From Euglena gracilis (taxonomy: Eukaryota > Euglenida > Euglenophyceae > Euglenales), in contig CP154954.1 of assembly GCA_039621445.1 (NCBI GenBank), forward strand, positions 23,262,954-23,326,953: 64,000 bases of DNA, written 5' to 3'. Positions 1-9,827 of the stretch are shown here, one piece after another (within the stretch, counting starts at the first letter, position 1; every line of letters starts with the position of its first letter). Made by a program: the position numbers and the translations under genes. The notes under the pieces were generated by a model that saw only the letters and a list, made by a program, of their open reading frames with translations, searched no databases and was not told the DNA's origin.

Positions 1-1448
1 TTTGTTGGTGGCAGCGGGGACATTCCGGCAAGGAGCCATCTGTCGTTGCGGGGCAAACTTGGCATCCCAAGGACCACTGAGGCAGGGCTCTGAATTCTGC
101 CGGTGGGATGAGGGTCTTCAGGGGGGCGGAGGGGTTGACCGCTGCACACGCCATGGCGTGCGGCCTCCGCTGGCATGCGAAACGGACCGCGTCATTTCCA
201 ACAAGGCCAGCCAAAAGCAGGTCCGCCCGGACCTTGAGGACCTCATCTGTCCACCACTTTTGTCTCACCATTGAGGGAGACAGGGAACTCACCTTGCTCG
301 CGTCCGTTAGGAGGTCACCCACAGGCGCCACCCCTTTGGTAAGGCCCGAGATCACCAAGCCCGTCTCTCCGTAATCCCGTGGGAGCTGGGGGCAACCCTC
401 GGGTAGGCGCAGAGTGCTATCCGCTCGTGAGAGGAAGTCAAGGATGGCTGCCCACCTTGCCGGTGCTCTGGATACCTCTGGGTCTCGGATCCCGAGCCCC
501 CCCAGGCGGACTGGCAGGGAGGCTTGTGCCCACTGTTTATCGTCCAGCGGGCGAGCGGTGATGACGGACATTGTGTCCCGAAGGAGAGTGGCAAAGGAAT
601 GGCATGGCGCCTTGGCTCCCGAGAGTGGTTCGAAGCAGGTCGTTTACTTTACGTGCATCAAGAAATGGCCTGAGCACCGTGAACTGTAGGTGCGGCGACG
701 GCAGCAATTGCAGCAGGTCACACGCTTTCCGGACTCCCGAGAGGCGCTCCTCCCAAAGGACAGTGGTAAAGTCCGGGCGTCCTGCCGGGTGGCAGACGGG
801 CACTCCGAGCGCACGGATGCCAGAGCCGGGTGTGAAAGGTTCCACTGGGATGCCTTGAAGCAGGCCTTCTCCACGAGCAACAAATGCAGGCCCCCAGAGT
901 TTACACTTTGTCAGGTTGAGTCCCACACCAATCTGTGGTCCCTCGTTCAGGATCAGCCGTACTGCCCTTTCGAGCTGTTCCTGCGTGCCCATGATGTGGG
1001 CATCCTCCAGGTACCAGGCTTGCCAGCCCACGATACCTTGCAGCTTGTCCAAGAGGGACTGTATCCCGAGGGCAAAGGCAGCCGGCCCATACCGGTCCCC
1101 TTGTTGCACACCGGACTTGCTTCGGAGTGACGTTTTTCCGAGATACAACTGAGAATGGCGGGCGTAACAACTCTCCAACCATGGAAGCAGCGGGGGGCAT
1201 CGCTCAGCGACTTCTGCCAGCAAATTGTCTCGAGAGATGCAGTTGAATGCGTTTGAAAAATACAGCTGGAGCAGTCCCCAATCTGCCTTTCCAACATGAG
1301 ACAGGCCGTCCACTAGCTGCTGGATACCCATTCCTATCAGAGCACATGCATCAGGTACGCCCACTCCCAGTTGCTGAGGTAGGGCTGTGGCCAGCGACCG
1401 ACGGACCTCCGGGTGACACATTAGCACTTTCGCCACCAGGCGGCGCAG
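1..1448 (-). pseudogene. Non-LTR retrotransposon fragment, RT domain to endonuclease region (decayed copy)
   Basis: Reverse transcriptase of a non-LTR element, reading leftward and running off the window. The open part (1448 to about 537) starts at the RT block LRRLVAKVL and continues through motif A, motif B (SGVQQGD) and motif C (YLEDAHIMG), then the thumb. Compared with the sister copy at 19707-21695, the catalytic Asp of motif A is Tyr (LQLYF against LQLDF) and the first Asp of YLDD is Glu, so this copy should be inactive. From about 600 to 1 the match continues only in shifting frames: the LPVRLGGLG region lies near 480-540 and the segment at 100-210 matches 20395-20460 at the DNA level. 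The RT is cut at 1448 by the LTR element; its N-terminal part is not found beyond 19030. Confidence 0.88.
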
Positions 1449-1817
1449 TGTACGTCCCACCCCGGCTTTTCTACTTATGCTTTCCTCCCGAAAAGCCCTT
1501 GGTTGGAGTAACAATAAAATTTGCTTCCCTTTTCCCCTTTTGAATGCAAAGCACACAAGCAGAAGAATTTGTGGGACCGCAGTCCCTTATATGAAAGTGA
1601 CTTTTGCTCTTTCGAGCTTTGTAAAAGAAAGAAATAAAACTTGTATTCAAATGGGACTTCGCCCTCAGAATTCTAAGCTTTCGCTAGCTCTGAGATTCTC
1701 TCTTTGTCTTATGGTTTAACCATGCCACTGTGTACAGCCCGGCCGTAGCCAGCTTGTAGGCCGTAGCCCATTGTATCTGGTACACAGTGCCATGGCAGAA
1801 TGGCTGCCTGGTACACA
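1449..1817 (-). repeat. 3' LTR of the Ty3 element
   Basis: 369 bp, matched almost throughout by 18602-19030. On the element strand it begins TGTGTACCAGG and ends ACGTACA. It contains a GGGAC-CGCA-GTCCC hairpin near 1570-1590 and a TATA-like CATATAAGG on the minus strand nearby. It lacks about 60 bp present in the 5' LTR (18827-18888). Confidence 0.92.
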
Positions 1818-1828
1818 TCCCCCTCCCA
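1818..1828 (-). promoter_or_regulatory. Polypurine tract (plus-strand primer)
   Basis: On the element strand GGGAGGGGGA sits immediately before the first TG of the 3' LTR, where the RNase H-resistant primer for plus-strand synthesis belongs. It fixes the inner LTR boundary at 1817/1818. Confidence 0.8.
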
Positions 1829-2198
1829 GGGCTCTGCCCGATTTCCCATCTGGACCAGGCCAGTCGGGATGCCAGGCACAGTCCCAGGTTCAGGGAGACA
1901 GTACCAGGATACCATGGTCTGGTTCCCAATTATGGTTACCGTGTTTGGAGCACAAAGCGCAAAAGAATTCTGGCGCGCATGCTGTGCTTCGTGTGTCTTT
2001 TTACTTGACACCGTAGTGTCTTTGTGGTCTTCAATCTTCGCGATCAACGTGTTATCCACCAAACTTAAGGCGATTCCGCCATTGTGTCTTGAAACGGTGT
2101 TGAACGCGATGATGAAGTGCGTATTCACGCTCGAGACTTCGCCCATTATGCGGTACTACCCATCTCAGCCGTAGCTGATTGTATGATGTAGGAAATCC

Positions 2199-3455
2199 TC
2201 AACGTTTGCGGGTTTCCTTGAAGTACTCACCCATGTGTGGGTCTTGTACCAAGGTCATTTCGGTTGGACGTAGGTCTAGAGTATCCTTGTCAGGATCATC
2301 CGTGTTGATCCGTGGGATAACCCAACTTTTGACTTCTTGTATTTCCTTGGGCAGTTCGGTTTTGAGCATTTCAGCTCGCTTGTGGAGGTACATCTGCAAG
2401 TTTTCCCAGAAAACTCTCGGAAAAGTTGCAGGCCACATGTAATAGTTCCATCTTGGATGGTGTGCTGGTACCTGTGGTGGCATTCCAGGCAGAGCGTTGA
2501 AATCAACGTTATGCGCGCGGGATGCACAGGTACAGCGGGTTATGTGTGGTTTCAGAATGGTTCCAACCCATTCTGAGTAATGTTCGTAACCATGTCGTTC
2601 AGGTGGATAGTCGGGCAATAACCATCGTTGTGTGGTTTCAGAAACTGTTGAAGGCTTTGTAAAGAGTGGGTAAATGACTCGTTTCCAGTCATCATCATTG
2701 AAGAGTAAGGGCAATCGCGCTTTTGTACATTCCACAGCAAGTCTGATTCCGCCGGAATCAGTTTGGAAGTCATAGGCGATTCCGCCGCGGTCAAAAGCCT
2801 CAGCTTTCTTGAAGCTTTTGTGTTGGTACATTTGTCGTTTTGTTTTGTAAAAATTAAGGAAATCTTCCAGAACGTCCTCGCTTCCGGGTACGATCTTGAG
2901 ATTTCCACCATCTGCGGGCAAATATATGTCTGCCCGTAGGCAGTTGACACAGAAAACTGGTACGTCACGGTCTCTGTCCTCTTCCGACCAACGGAAGTTG
3001 TTCAGTTTTCTCCAGGCGATGACGCAATCACCGCAAATCAAAGCGGCTGTATTTGGAACGAATTCGTTGTGGTGAAAATTTTTCCGTTTGTTGTCCGCAT
3101 AACAGACATGCACAGCTGGCATGCTGTTACGAATGTTGTGACAAACAGTACAGAGCCAGGTTGTTTGACCATTCGGTCTATTGTCAAACAAGAATGTTTC
3201 CCCAAGGTATTGGGCAAACACTCTTGGTGATCTGGCATTGTAGAATAGCCAAATATGGCGAACATAATAGTTGTACTTCTGTTCATTGAAAAACAATGGT
3301 TCAATCCACTTGTTCAAAAAAAGACCGCGTTCGCGGGCTGATTGTATCATGGCAATGCGTTCTTCGACGCTCGGCAGGATAGAGATGATGTTCTCTTGCC
3401 AAAGAGTGGCATTATCGTCAACGGGCATGTTTTCCTCTTGCGAGGTCTCAGACAT
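2199..3455 (-). CDS. Accessory protein, C-terminal part, Cys-pair rich (unknown)
   Basis: A 418-codon open frame between the integrase end of the element and the 3' LTR. I do not recognise a family. It has four Cys pairs in order, CTVC, CGDC, CVNC and CTC, the first three spaced like zinc-binding knuckles, and aromatic-rich stretches (WNYYMWPATFP). There is no signal peptide or membrane segment, so it is not an obvious envelope protein. The Met at 3455 is only the first Met of this frame: the same frame is open upstream to about 3695 and reads Lys/Pro-rich sequence that continues the Ser/Thr/Pro-rich region. I infer it is the tail of one long accessory protein beginning at 8067. Its function is unknown. 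Confidence 0.6.
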   Translation of the reverse strand: MSETSQEENMPVDDNATLWQENIISILPSVEERIAMIQSARERGLFLNKWIEPLFFNEQKYNYYVRHIWLFYNARSPRVFAQYLGETFLFDNRPNGQTTWLCTVCHNIRNSMPAVHVCYADNKRKNFHHNEFVPNTAALICGDCVIAWRKLNNFRWSEEDRDRDVPVFCVNCLRADIYLPADGGNLKIVPGSEDVLEDFLNFYKTKRQMYQHKSFKKAEAFDRGGIAYDFQTDSGGIRLAVECTKARLPLLFNDDDWKRVIYPLFTKPSTVSETTQRWLLPDYPPERHGYEHYSEWVGTILKPHITRCTCASRAHNVDFNALPGMPPQVPAHHPRWNYYMWPATFPRVFWENLQMYLHKRAEMLKTELPKEIQEVKSWVIPRINTDDPDKDTLDLRPTEMTLVQDPHMGEYFKETRKR

Positions 3456-4765
3456 TGTACCTTGTCGAGTTCTACCTCGGAGGGTAGAAGTGACCCGGCT
3501 TTTCTCGGCGACTTGGCCATATGTTGGTGCTGGTGTGGTAGCATCTGGGGTCTTCGCCCGCTTTCCTGCTTTGCTACCACTCCCAGGAGGTGGAGGTGGT
3601 TTTGGTTCGTTGTGTCGTTCAGCGGGTTTGCACGGTTCTGCAGGCTGTGGTTTAGCCTTAGGCTTACTGCCTTTCTCTTTCCGCTGTGGCGGAAGGAGAC
3701 TGCAGGTTTGACCGTTGGTGTGGTGGTAGGTGGTACGTCAGGAGCCGTCGGTACCACCTGTTCAGGTGTGTGTACCACTACGGGTGTTGTGTCATGTGGT
3801 GGCGTTTGTTCGACCGTAGTCGATTCAGTTGTTGTCACCACTTCGGGTGTTTGGACATCAGGAGTAGAGCTGGCCGCGTCTGCTGCCAGTGCTGTGGTGG
3901 AAGCCGTAGCTTCTTGTGTTGGTTTCTCTCCAAGTCCCGTGTCACGGGGACTTCGCGTTGAAGAAGAAGACCTCGATCGCACCATTGCAACCATCGAGGC
4001 TACGCCACTTCGGACGCTTCCGAGGACGCGTTCTGCAGCGCGTCCAACTTGTGGTGGTATGAGTATAAAATCGTCTGGGTCTTGGTATCTGTCGATACCT
4101 TCTCGTTGTTGTCGCGTGATCAGTTTGCGAAATGCGATTATCTCAGCATCAGTTACTTCGTGTACAGCTTTCAGCGTGTGCGGGAGTAGGTGGAACCACT
4201 TCTGTCGAAGGCACTGCGGCCGTTGTGGAATCTGCAGGCACTTCGGCCATTGTAAATTCTGCAGGCGCGTCAGGTTACGCGTCTGGCAATGGTGTTTGTG
4301 AACGTGTTTGAGCAGGCGTTGTAGTTGGCACTTCGGCCCTTAGAGCATGTTGTACGCCGGTATCTTCCGGTTCAGACTCCACAGATGCGGAGGAGACGGA
4401 ACGTGTACTGTGTTCATTGTCTGTCCGTTCTTCCATTTCCTCATCGCTGGATGTCCCAGAAGAGGAAACGGACGAAGAGTCTGAAGAGTGTGCGGGAGTG
4501 TGTTCCACAGACATTGTAGGTGTAGGTGGAGGTTGTGGCAAACGTTCTTCCGAACGTTTGGTTGCAGGCTTCGCTGCTGCTTTGGCTGTTAACGTTGTAG
4601 ATGATGCAGCCGCTGGAGGTTGTTCAACTGCAGACTGCGCTGCTTCGGACTCCGCCGGCTGAGGTTCAGGGAGTTTTATACGTGGTCGCAGACGGAAATT
4701 TTGCCATCCGACAAATTTGTTTCCTCCCGATCCGCGAGGAAGCCAGTCCAGTAGTGGGATGGCCA
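3456..4765 (-). pseudogene. Accessory protein, low-complexity Ser/Thr/Pro/Glu linker (broken)
   Basis: Three frames patch together into one plausible reading: 4766-4278 is Pro/Ala then acidic Ser-rich (SSDSSSVSSSGTSSDEE); an in-frame TAA stands at 4275-4277; the same frame resumes with PDAPAEFTMAEVPADS until about 4175; after a shift, a more globular stretch with DAEIIAFRKLITRQQ follows, then Thr/Val/Pro-rich repeats to about 3695, where a further shift leads into the Cys-rich tail. The composition suggests a disordered linker between two folded parts. Alternatively these are separate small ORFs. Confidence 0.5.
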
Positions 4766-7700
4766 CCCATCCTTATTTGTACGTCTGCCTTTGAAAAATG
4801 GGGCAAAGTCCTCCCTTCGGAGGGTTTCGCCAAACAGGCGTTTGATGTACTTCCGTTTTCCGTCTTCGTCCCATTCAGGTCGAAGAGGGAGGTATTCTTG
4901 TGGGAGTTGTTGTTTTGGGTTGAATAAATTGTAGATTTCCAGAGCATAGGACACCCATGCTCTCCATTGGAACGTCTGCCTGTGCAGAAGCATTTGTCGG
5001 TGGTTTCGTCTGGCGTATCCGATTTCCCTGACTTCGAGGGGATTGTGGCAGATGTGTCCAAGTAGTCTTCGTTGTTGCTGGGCCTCCGCCCATTCGCGTT
5101 GGTGGGGCTGCGCCGTTTGTGCGTTTGGGCGGTCGGTTGTCCGACCGCGCTCACCAAATCCCCAGAAGTCCACGGGGAACTTGTGGTGGCAGTGGGTGCA
5201 ACAAAGCACGATTTTTGTGGGTATGTCAGGTCGATTCCGACCACTTGGAAGTGGGGGCCGTAGTGTACGTTGAGGAAAATTTGGTAGTTGTAACAGAACA
5301 TTTCGTGTGTCACCAATTGTATATCCTTTGGAAGTGGGAATACTTCCCATTGTATGCCTTGTGGTCTGATTTCTCGGATATTGTCAAACATTGTCTTCAG
5401 TGCGTCAAGGGACGATTCCCATCCGTATTGTAACTTTGGATGTGGCAAGTAGTGCGCTTGGCTGGCGGGCATTGCAAATGAACCGAAGTTCATGCAATGG
5501 AATCCGAGCCAAAAAAGTAGTTGCCAGAAACCCGGCAAATTGTCGATGCCATCCTGGCTTTCGTAACAGGAAATTGTACCGTCGAAGAAAAAGCCACGCG
5601 CTTTTTCATTGTAGAGTTTGACCATGTTGTGATGTACTTCAGGAGCAACCACCCAAGGGTGTTGTTCCTCGTAATACTTATGCATAATTGTATCACATCC
5701 GTCTGAGATCCAGAACAGATGGTCAATCATAAATTGTACGTCCAGGTCGTAACCCGGTTGTGAGCCTTCGCTCTTTCCTTTGCCTTTCTGGCCTTTCTGT
5801 CCTTTTGCGACTTCGCGCTCTTGTTCGTTCCAACGGTATGCACCGTCTTTTCGGTATGCTCTTGTTTTTCTCCACATTGTAACAGTTACACCTGCGGTGT
5901 AATGTCCAGCGATGTCATCAGAGGGTTTGTCTGGTCGCATTTGGTGATAGATTTCTTGTAAGGAATGTTGAACATTGGACGGGATCGGCAGGTCATCATT
6001 GTCCTGACGATCACGTTGCGCCTGCGCGCTTTGTGGATCGTCGTCCAAACGACGGCGTGGTGTGTCTGGCGTTGGACGTGTTTGTGGTGGTGTTGCAAAC
6101 TCCGGTCCACGCGGACGTTTGCGCGCGTCAACGTTGTATTGTTTTGCTGGGGCCGTCAAATGTTGTAGAGCTTCCTTGTAAGTGGCGCGTTGTGCTGGCG
6201 ACTCAAACCTGGGTTGACCCGAGAAAGGTTGTCCCGGTTCAACAGGTAGTTGTGTCTGTCCAGCCGAAGCCGGTTGTGAAGGTGTTGTGACAGGAGGTGG
6301 TCGAACAGGAATTGTAGGTTGTGCGGGTACTTTTGCACGTGCCGACTGCGCGGCTTGAGCAGGGGGTCCTGTTCTTTGTATAGGTGTAGGTTGGTTTGAA
6401 CCTGCTGCTGATGCGGCAGGTGGTGTAGATGTTGATTGTGCAGTCGAAACTGCTTGTACCGGTTTTGTTTGTGGTGCCGGAGTAGGTTGAGCTACTGGCG
6501 GCACAAGATTCGTCGCCGAAGCGAGTTGTTCCATTGGACCAGGTGGATGTGGTGGTGCATTCACACGCAAAACTTCAGGTAGTGCCCAGGTGGGTAAACC
6601 CAAAATTTTTGAATTTGGACCAATGCCATCCATTATCACTCCTTTCACGTTGATGGCTCCCAAATGGGATCCAAGTTCGTAAATTTTGTCAAGGGGAAGA
6701 TATTGTTCTCCTTTGGATGTGTGAGCGAAATCCGCAGATTGTGGTACTCGCTCATAGTGAATATTGTCCACTACGGGACGCAGGGGGTTTTCCCCGACAA
6801 CCCGTATCGCTGTCGGTTCCGGCAGTGGTACGGTGGGGGTTGTCGGTGGTTGCGGTTGAGATTGTGCCGATGGTTGAGCTTGTACGGGTTGTGGTGGTTG
6901 AGGGGCCGGTTGAGGTGGTTCGTCAGTTTCCATGGTATACTCCGGCTCTGGTTCTGCCGTTGTATACTCGTCATAAGGCTCTTCGGCCATCCTGTCGGTA
7001 TGGTTTTCATCGTATGGCTCTTCGGCCTGCATGGCGTATTGTGATGGCATACCAGCCTCCCAGTTCCGGGCAGGTGGCATGCGTGGGGGAGAGGAAAAAC
7101 GTTGTTGTGGTAAGTATATTGGTTCTTGCATTTGTACATCACCCATCTCACTTTCTGTGAGTTCAGGAGTATAACGGCGCATGTGTTCCGCGTAAGCACC
7201 CACTGGGTGCACTCCGCGGAGCACAGGCGGGACCAGGACTCCCAGGTCCCTGAGGGTTACGTTGTCTGGAAATCCGGATTCTCTGGGTTGGAAGAAGTTT
7301 CTACCCGCTATCGTACTCTGGGACCACATGTCCCAGGTGGCGATAGGCTTGTTGGCGATTGCAAGCAATTGCCGGCAGTACGAATCCCACATCACTCGGA
7401 TGAAGGGATCCGGTCTGTCCTCTGCGCACATGCGCAGAGCGTTACGAATTGTATCTGTTGAAGCCGTTGTCAGTTCACCCATGTATTTGGGGAACCGAGG
7501 CATAACGGGAGCGGCATGGTGCCTTTGTGGGGGTTCTGGTTGTGTGGCATACTGCCCTTGTGGGGGTTGTGTGGGGTAATAGTGACTACGTAGTTGTTCA
7601 GCCCATTGTCGTTGTTCCGATTGTATATATTGTTGTTCTACCGCCGCAAAAGCAGCGCGTTGGCTACTGCTACTAGGCAGATCGTATCTCCTCGGGGGCC

Positions 7701-8067
7701 GCGGTTGCGGCACCGCAAACTGTTCATAGGCAGATTCCGTTTGTTGTGGAATCATAGGTTGAGATTGTATGCCACCAAGTGTCGTTTGTTCTGGAGTAAC
7801 ATGCGGAACCGCATGTTGAGTCAGAGGGGGATTTGCCACTACGGGCCTTGCTGCCGGAGCAGCTTGTAACGGAGGGGCTGCCACTACGGGCCTTGCTGCC
7901 GAAGCAGCTTGTACATGCCGACCGGGGACTTGCTCTCCACGAGGGAGTGCAAGTCCTGGTCCTCCCGAAGGAGGTTGTGGGTGAGGGGGTCCTCCCGTAG
8001 GAGGTTGTCCAGGGGGAACATACGGTTGGGAGGATGGAGGACCAGGTCCCCTTCCTCCAGCATCCAT
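4666..8067 (-). CDS. Accessory protein, N-terminal part, Pro/Gln-rich (unknown, env position)
   Basis: Open frame from about 8352 to 4666. I choose ATG at 8067 because it follows a splice-acceptor-like sequence and begins the Gly/Pro-rich N-terminus MDAGGRGPGPP. Residues 1-200 are Pro/Gln/Ala-rich with repeats (AARPVVA), a more globular block containing KYMGELTTASTD follows, then further Pro/Gln-rich linker, then a folded-looking C-terminal domain with aromatic and hydrophobic sequence (FWQLLFWLGFHCMNFGSFAM, possibly a buried helix or membrane segment). At the A5 run near 5214 the natural reading moves to another frame (CCTHCHHKFPVDFWGFG) and near 4730 moves again. It lies after integrase, where retroviruses and some Ty3 elements carry env. 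I recognise no family. Confidence 0.6.
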   Translation of the reverse strand: MDAGGRGPGPPSSQPYVPPGQPPTGGPPHPQPPSGGPGLALPRGEQVPGRHVQAASAARPVVAAPPLQAAPAARPVVANPPLTQHAVPHVTPEQTTLGGIQSQPMIPQQTESAYEQFAVPQPRPPRRYDLPSSSSQRAAFAAVEQQYIQSEQRQWAEQLRSHYYPTQPPQGQYATQPEPPQRHHAAPVMPRFPKYMGELTTASTDTIRNALRMCAEDRPDPFIRVMWDSYCRQLLAIANKPIATWDMWSQSTIAGRNFFQPRESGFPDNVTLRDLGVLVPPVLRGVHPVGAYAEHMRRYTPELTESEMGDVQMQEPIYLPQQRFSSPPRMPPARNWEAGMPSQYAMQAEEPYDENHTDRMAEEPYDEYTTAEPEPEYTMETDEPPQPAPQPPQPVQAQPSAQSQPQPPTTPTVPLPEPTAIRVVGENPLRPVVDNIHYERVPQSADFAHTSKGEQYLPLDKIYELGSHLGAINVKGVIMDGIGPNSKILGLPTWALPEVLRVNAPPHPPGPMEQLASATNLVPPVAQPTPAPQTKPVQAVSTAQSTSTPPAASAAGSNQPTPIQRTGPPAQAAQSARAKVPAQPTIPVRPPPVTTPSQPASAGQTQLPVEPGQPFSGQPRFESPAQRATYKEALQHLTAPAKQYNVDARKRPRGPEFATPPQTRPTPDTPRRRLDDDPQSAQAQRDRQDNDDLPIPSNVQHSLQEIYHQMRPDKPSDDIAGHYTAGVTVTMWRKTRAYRKDGAYRWNEQEREVAKGQKGQKGKGKSEGSQPGYDLDVQFMIDHLFWISDGCDTIMHKYYEEQHPWVVAPEVHHNMVKLYNEKARGFFFDGTISCYESQDGIDNLPGFWQLLFWLGFHCMNFGSFAMPASQAHYLPHPKLQYGWESSLDALKTMFDNIREIRPQGIQWEVFPLPKDIQLVTHEMFCYNYQIFLNVHYGPHFQVVGIDLTYPQKSCFVAPTATTSSPWTSGDLVSAVGQPTAQTHKRRSPTNANGRRPSNNEDYLDTSATIPSKSGKSDTPDETTDKCFCTGRRSNGEHGCPMLWKSTIYSTQNNNSHKNTSLFDLNGTKTENGSTSNACLAKPSEGRTLPHFSKADVQIRMGGHPTTGLASSRIGRKQICRMAKFPSATTYKTP

Positions 8068-8092
8068 CCTGAAAAAAAAAGCAAATAGTAGT
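8068..8092 (-). promoter_or_regulatory. Predicted splice acceptor before the accessory ORF
   Basis: On the element strand a pyrimidine tract (TTTGCTTTTTTTTTCAG) ends one base before the accessory ATG at 8067, with TACTTACTAC-like branch-site sequence about 20 bases upstream. This suggests the gene is read from a spliced subgenomic RNA. I could not find a convincing donor in the leader. Confidence 0.5.
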
Positions 8093-8368
8093 AAGTACTG
8101 AGCTGTGGGGAAACAGAGAAATAAGGCATTGTACGGTAACATTGTACGCATGCAACCAAGTGTACAGAAACACAAAAATAATTGCATGTTTGCAATAATT
8201 GTAAAATCAAAATTGTAGCTCCGAGTGTAAAAATGGATTGTATAGGACCGCAGTCCTTTAGCGAAAAGTCCTTCGCTAGGGACAAAATGGTTTGGCATCC
8301 GCCCATTATACATTTTGTCAAAAGTCCAAGCTATGGACAAAATCTTGGACATCTTTGTATATCCTCCC
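8093..8368. other. Non-coding spacer between integrase and accessory gene, hairpin-rich
   Basis: Contains GGAC-CGCA-GTCC (8247-8258), which copies the LTR hairpin core, TAGCGAA-AAGTCC-TTCGCTA (8257-8277), and ATTTTGTC/GACAAAAT arms around GTCCA-AGCTA-TGGAC (about 8312-8343). No convincing ORF. It could hold a promoter or RNA-processing signals for the accessory gene. Confidence 0.55.
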
Positions 8369-9190
8369 TTAGAAGGTATTTACAGAAATGTCAATGTTGT
8401 TTCGTTTGTTCCATAGCTTCCAGTCTTGTTGGATGTAACCAACAAAACTAGTTGCTGGTTCCCAAGTGTCCTCTTCGGAACCATATCCTTTCCATCTCAC
8501 CTTCCAGTAATGTATACCTCTGTCTACTTTGTGGTCGAGGATTTTGTCAACGACAAAATCATCTGTCTCAGGCAGTTTTGACCGTGGTTTGAAGTAGAGA
8601 CAGGGTATTGCTTTACCGTTTGGTGGAGTCAGGTATGGTTTGAAGTCATCCATGTGCACATCCTCGACACCGTTGGGTAAAGCGACTTTGTAGCGCCCAC
8701 TTGTACCCAACCGATCGAGGATCTCACATGGTCCCATCCAGAGGGGGTCCAACTTCGTGGATTGCATGTGGGTTCTACTGTTCCGAACCCACACGCGGTC
8801 ACCTGGGTTGTATATCGGTGATTTGTAAGCTTGTAAGAATTGTCTTTGTTTTTGTAAGTGTATAGCGACTACGCGCTTTTGCACATCCGTGCGCAATGAT
8901 TCTACTTCAGAGAACCATGTTTCGCAACTCACGCTAGAACGAGCAGGTCGTTCTGACGGGATGTCGCCAATGGCTGGGGGGTCTCGTCCGAAGACGATTT
9001 TGTACGGTGAGTATTGTAATATCAGACCCGGTAAAGTGTTGACATAAAATAAACACCAGGGTAATACTTGTAGCCAGGCATTGTGCGACTCGGCCAGTGA
9101 AAGTCGTAGCATGTTGACTACAGCTTTCACTGCCGCTTCCGCGCGACCATTGCCTTTTTGGACGATAAGTGATAGAAAAATGTTCCTCAA
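8369..9190 (-). CDS. Integrase C-terminal half with chromodomain
   Basis: Continues the integrase after a frameshift near 9157. It carries the third catalytic residue of the DD35E triad (Glu in [12 protein letters not shown]), the RNase H-fold tail, an SH3-like region ([23 protein letters not shown]) and, at the end (about 8400-8560), a chromodomain with the typical [17 protein letters not shown] core. Chromodomain integrases direct chromoviruses to modified histones in heterochromatin; that fits the repeat-rich surroundings, though targeting here is inferred. The Met at 9190 is not the true start. Confidence 0.88.
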   Translation of the reverse strand: MRNIFLSLIVQKGNGRAEAAVKAVVNMLRLSLAESHNAWLQVLPWCLFYVNTLPGLILQYSPYKIVFGRDPPAIGDIPSERPARSSVSCETWFSEVESLRTDVQKRVVAIHLQKQRQFLQAYKSPIYNPGDRVWVRNSRTHMQSTKLDPLWMGPCEILDRLGTSGRYKVALPNGVEDVHMDDFKPYLTPPNGKAIPCLYFKPRSKLPETDDFVVDKILDHKVDRGIHYWKVRWKGYGSEEDTWEPATSFVGYIQQDWKLWNKRNNIDISVNTF

Positions 9191-9778
9191 CTCCGAGTAA
9201 ACCGCAAAGAGTTGTAAAAAATCGAGAAGAAATCAAATGGTCTTGATCACTCACGATTTCATTCGGTAAACCCATGAGGCAAATGCATCTTTCTAAAAAC
9301 ATTTGTGCTAAAACTTGTGCTGTCAATCCTGCTTTCTGGCATGGAATGGCTACAATGTACCCACTCAGCCGACAGACGACAACAAGAACGTAATCGTAAA
9401 TGTTGTCATCTGTTCCTTTGCAAGGTTCAAGTTCCAGAAAGTCCATGCAGAGGGATGTAAAAATGTCATTTGGTACGGGGAAGAAGTCCATCGTACCAGG
9501 GGGGTTACCTCTGCGCGGTTTCACAGCTTGACAAATTTGGAACCTTTGCGAAATTTGTAAACAGCGCTTATACAGATCTTTTTCGGTCAGGGTTGTACAG
9601 TACCTGCGACCCACCAAAGAAAGAAGTTTGGGGGCCCCAGGGTGACCTTGGTTGTGATAACATAAAAGTACGTCATCAACCAAGTCACAGGTATGCAGTA
9701 CTTGTAACCGGTATCATTCCGAAAAATGAAACGTAAAGGCGATAAGGTATAATTCTCAACCAATTCACCATTACGCAA
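9160..9778 (-). CDS. Integrase N-terminal half (zinc-binding and catalytic core)
   Basis: Reads from a short linker (frame open 9778-9680) into [10 protein letters not shown], the His part of the HHCC zinc domain, then Cys residues (KRC, QICQAVK), then the catalytic core with Asp in LCMDFLEL and Asp in EIVSDQDHL. The third catalytic residue lies beyond a frameshift near 9157 (five-T run). A second frame change near 9680 joins the linker to the core, and one near 9836 (eight-A run) separates it from RNase H. In sequence the enzyme is broken, but every conserved motif survives, so it is recently decayed or mis-sequenced. Confidence 0.85.
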
Positions 9779-9827
9779 TCTTTGTACGACGTCATTGTAA
9801 AAATCATCTTTGGAATAATCCCATTCT

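Noticed and set aside
3342-4301. 319-codon plus-strand ORF
   Set aside because: Antisense of the Ser/Thr/Pro-rich accessory region; composition is explained by the other strand.
2199-8067. True envelope glycoprotein
   Set aside because: No signal peptide, no clear fusion or C-terminal membrane segment, Pro/Gln-rich N-terminus; only the position is env-like.
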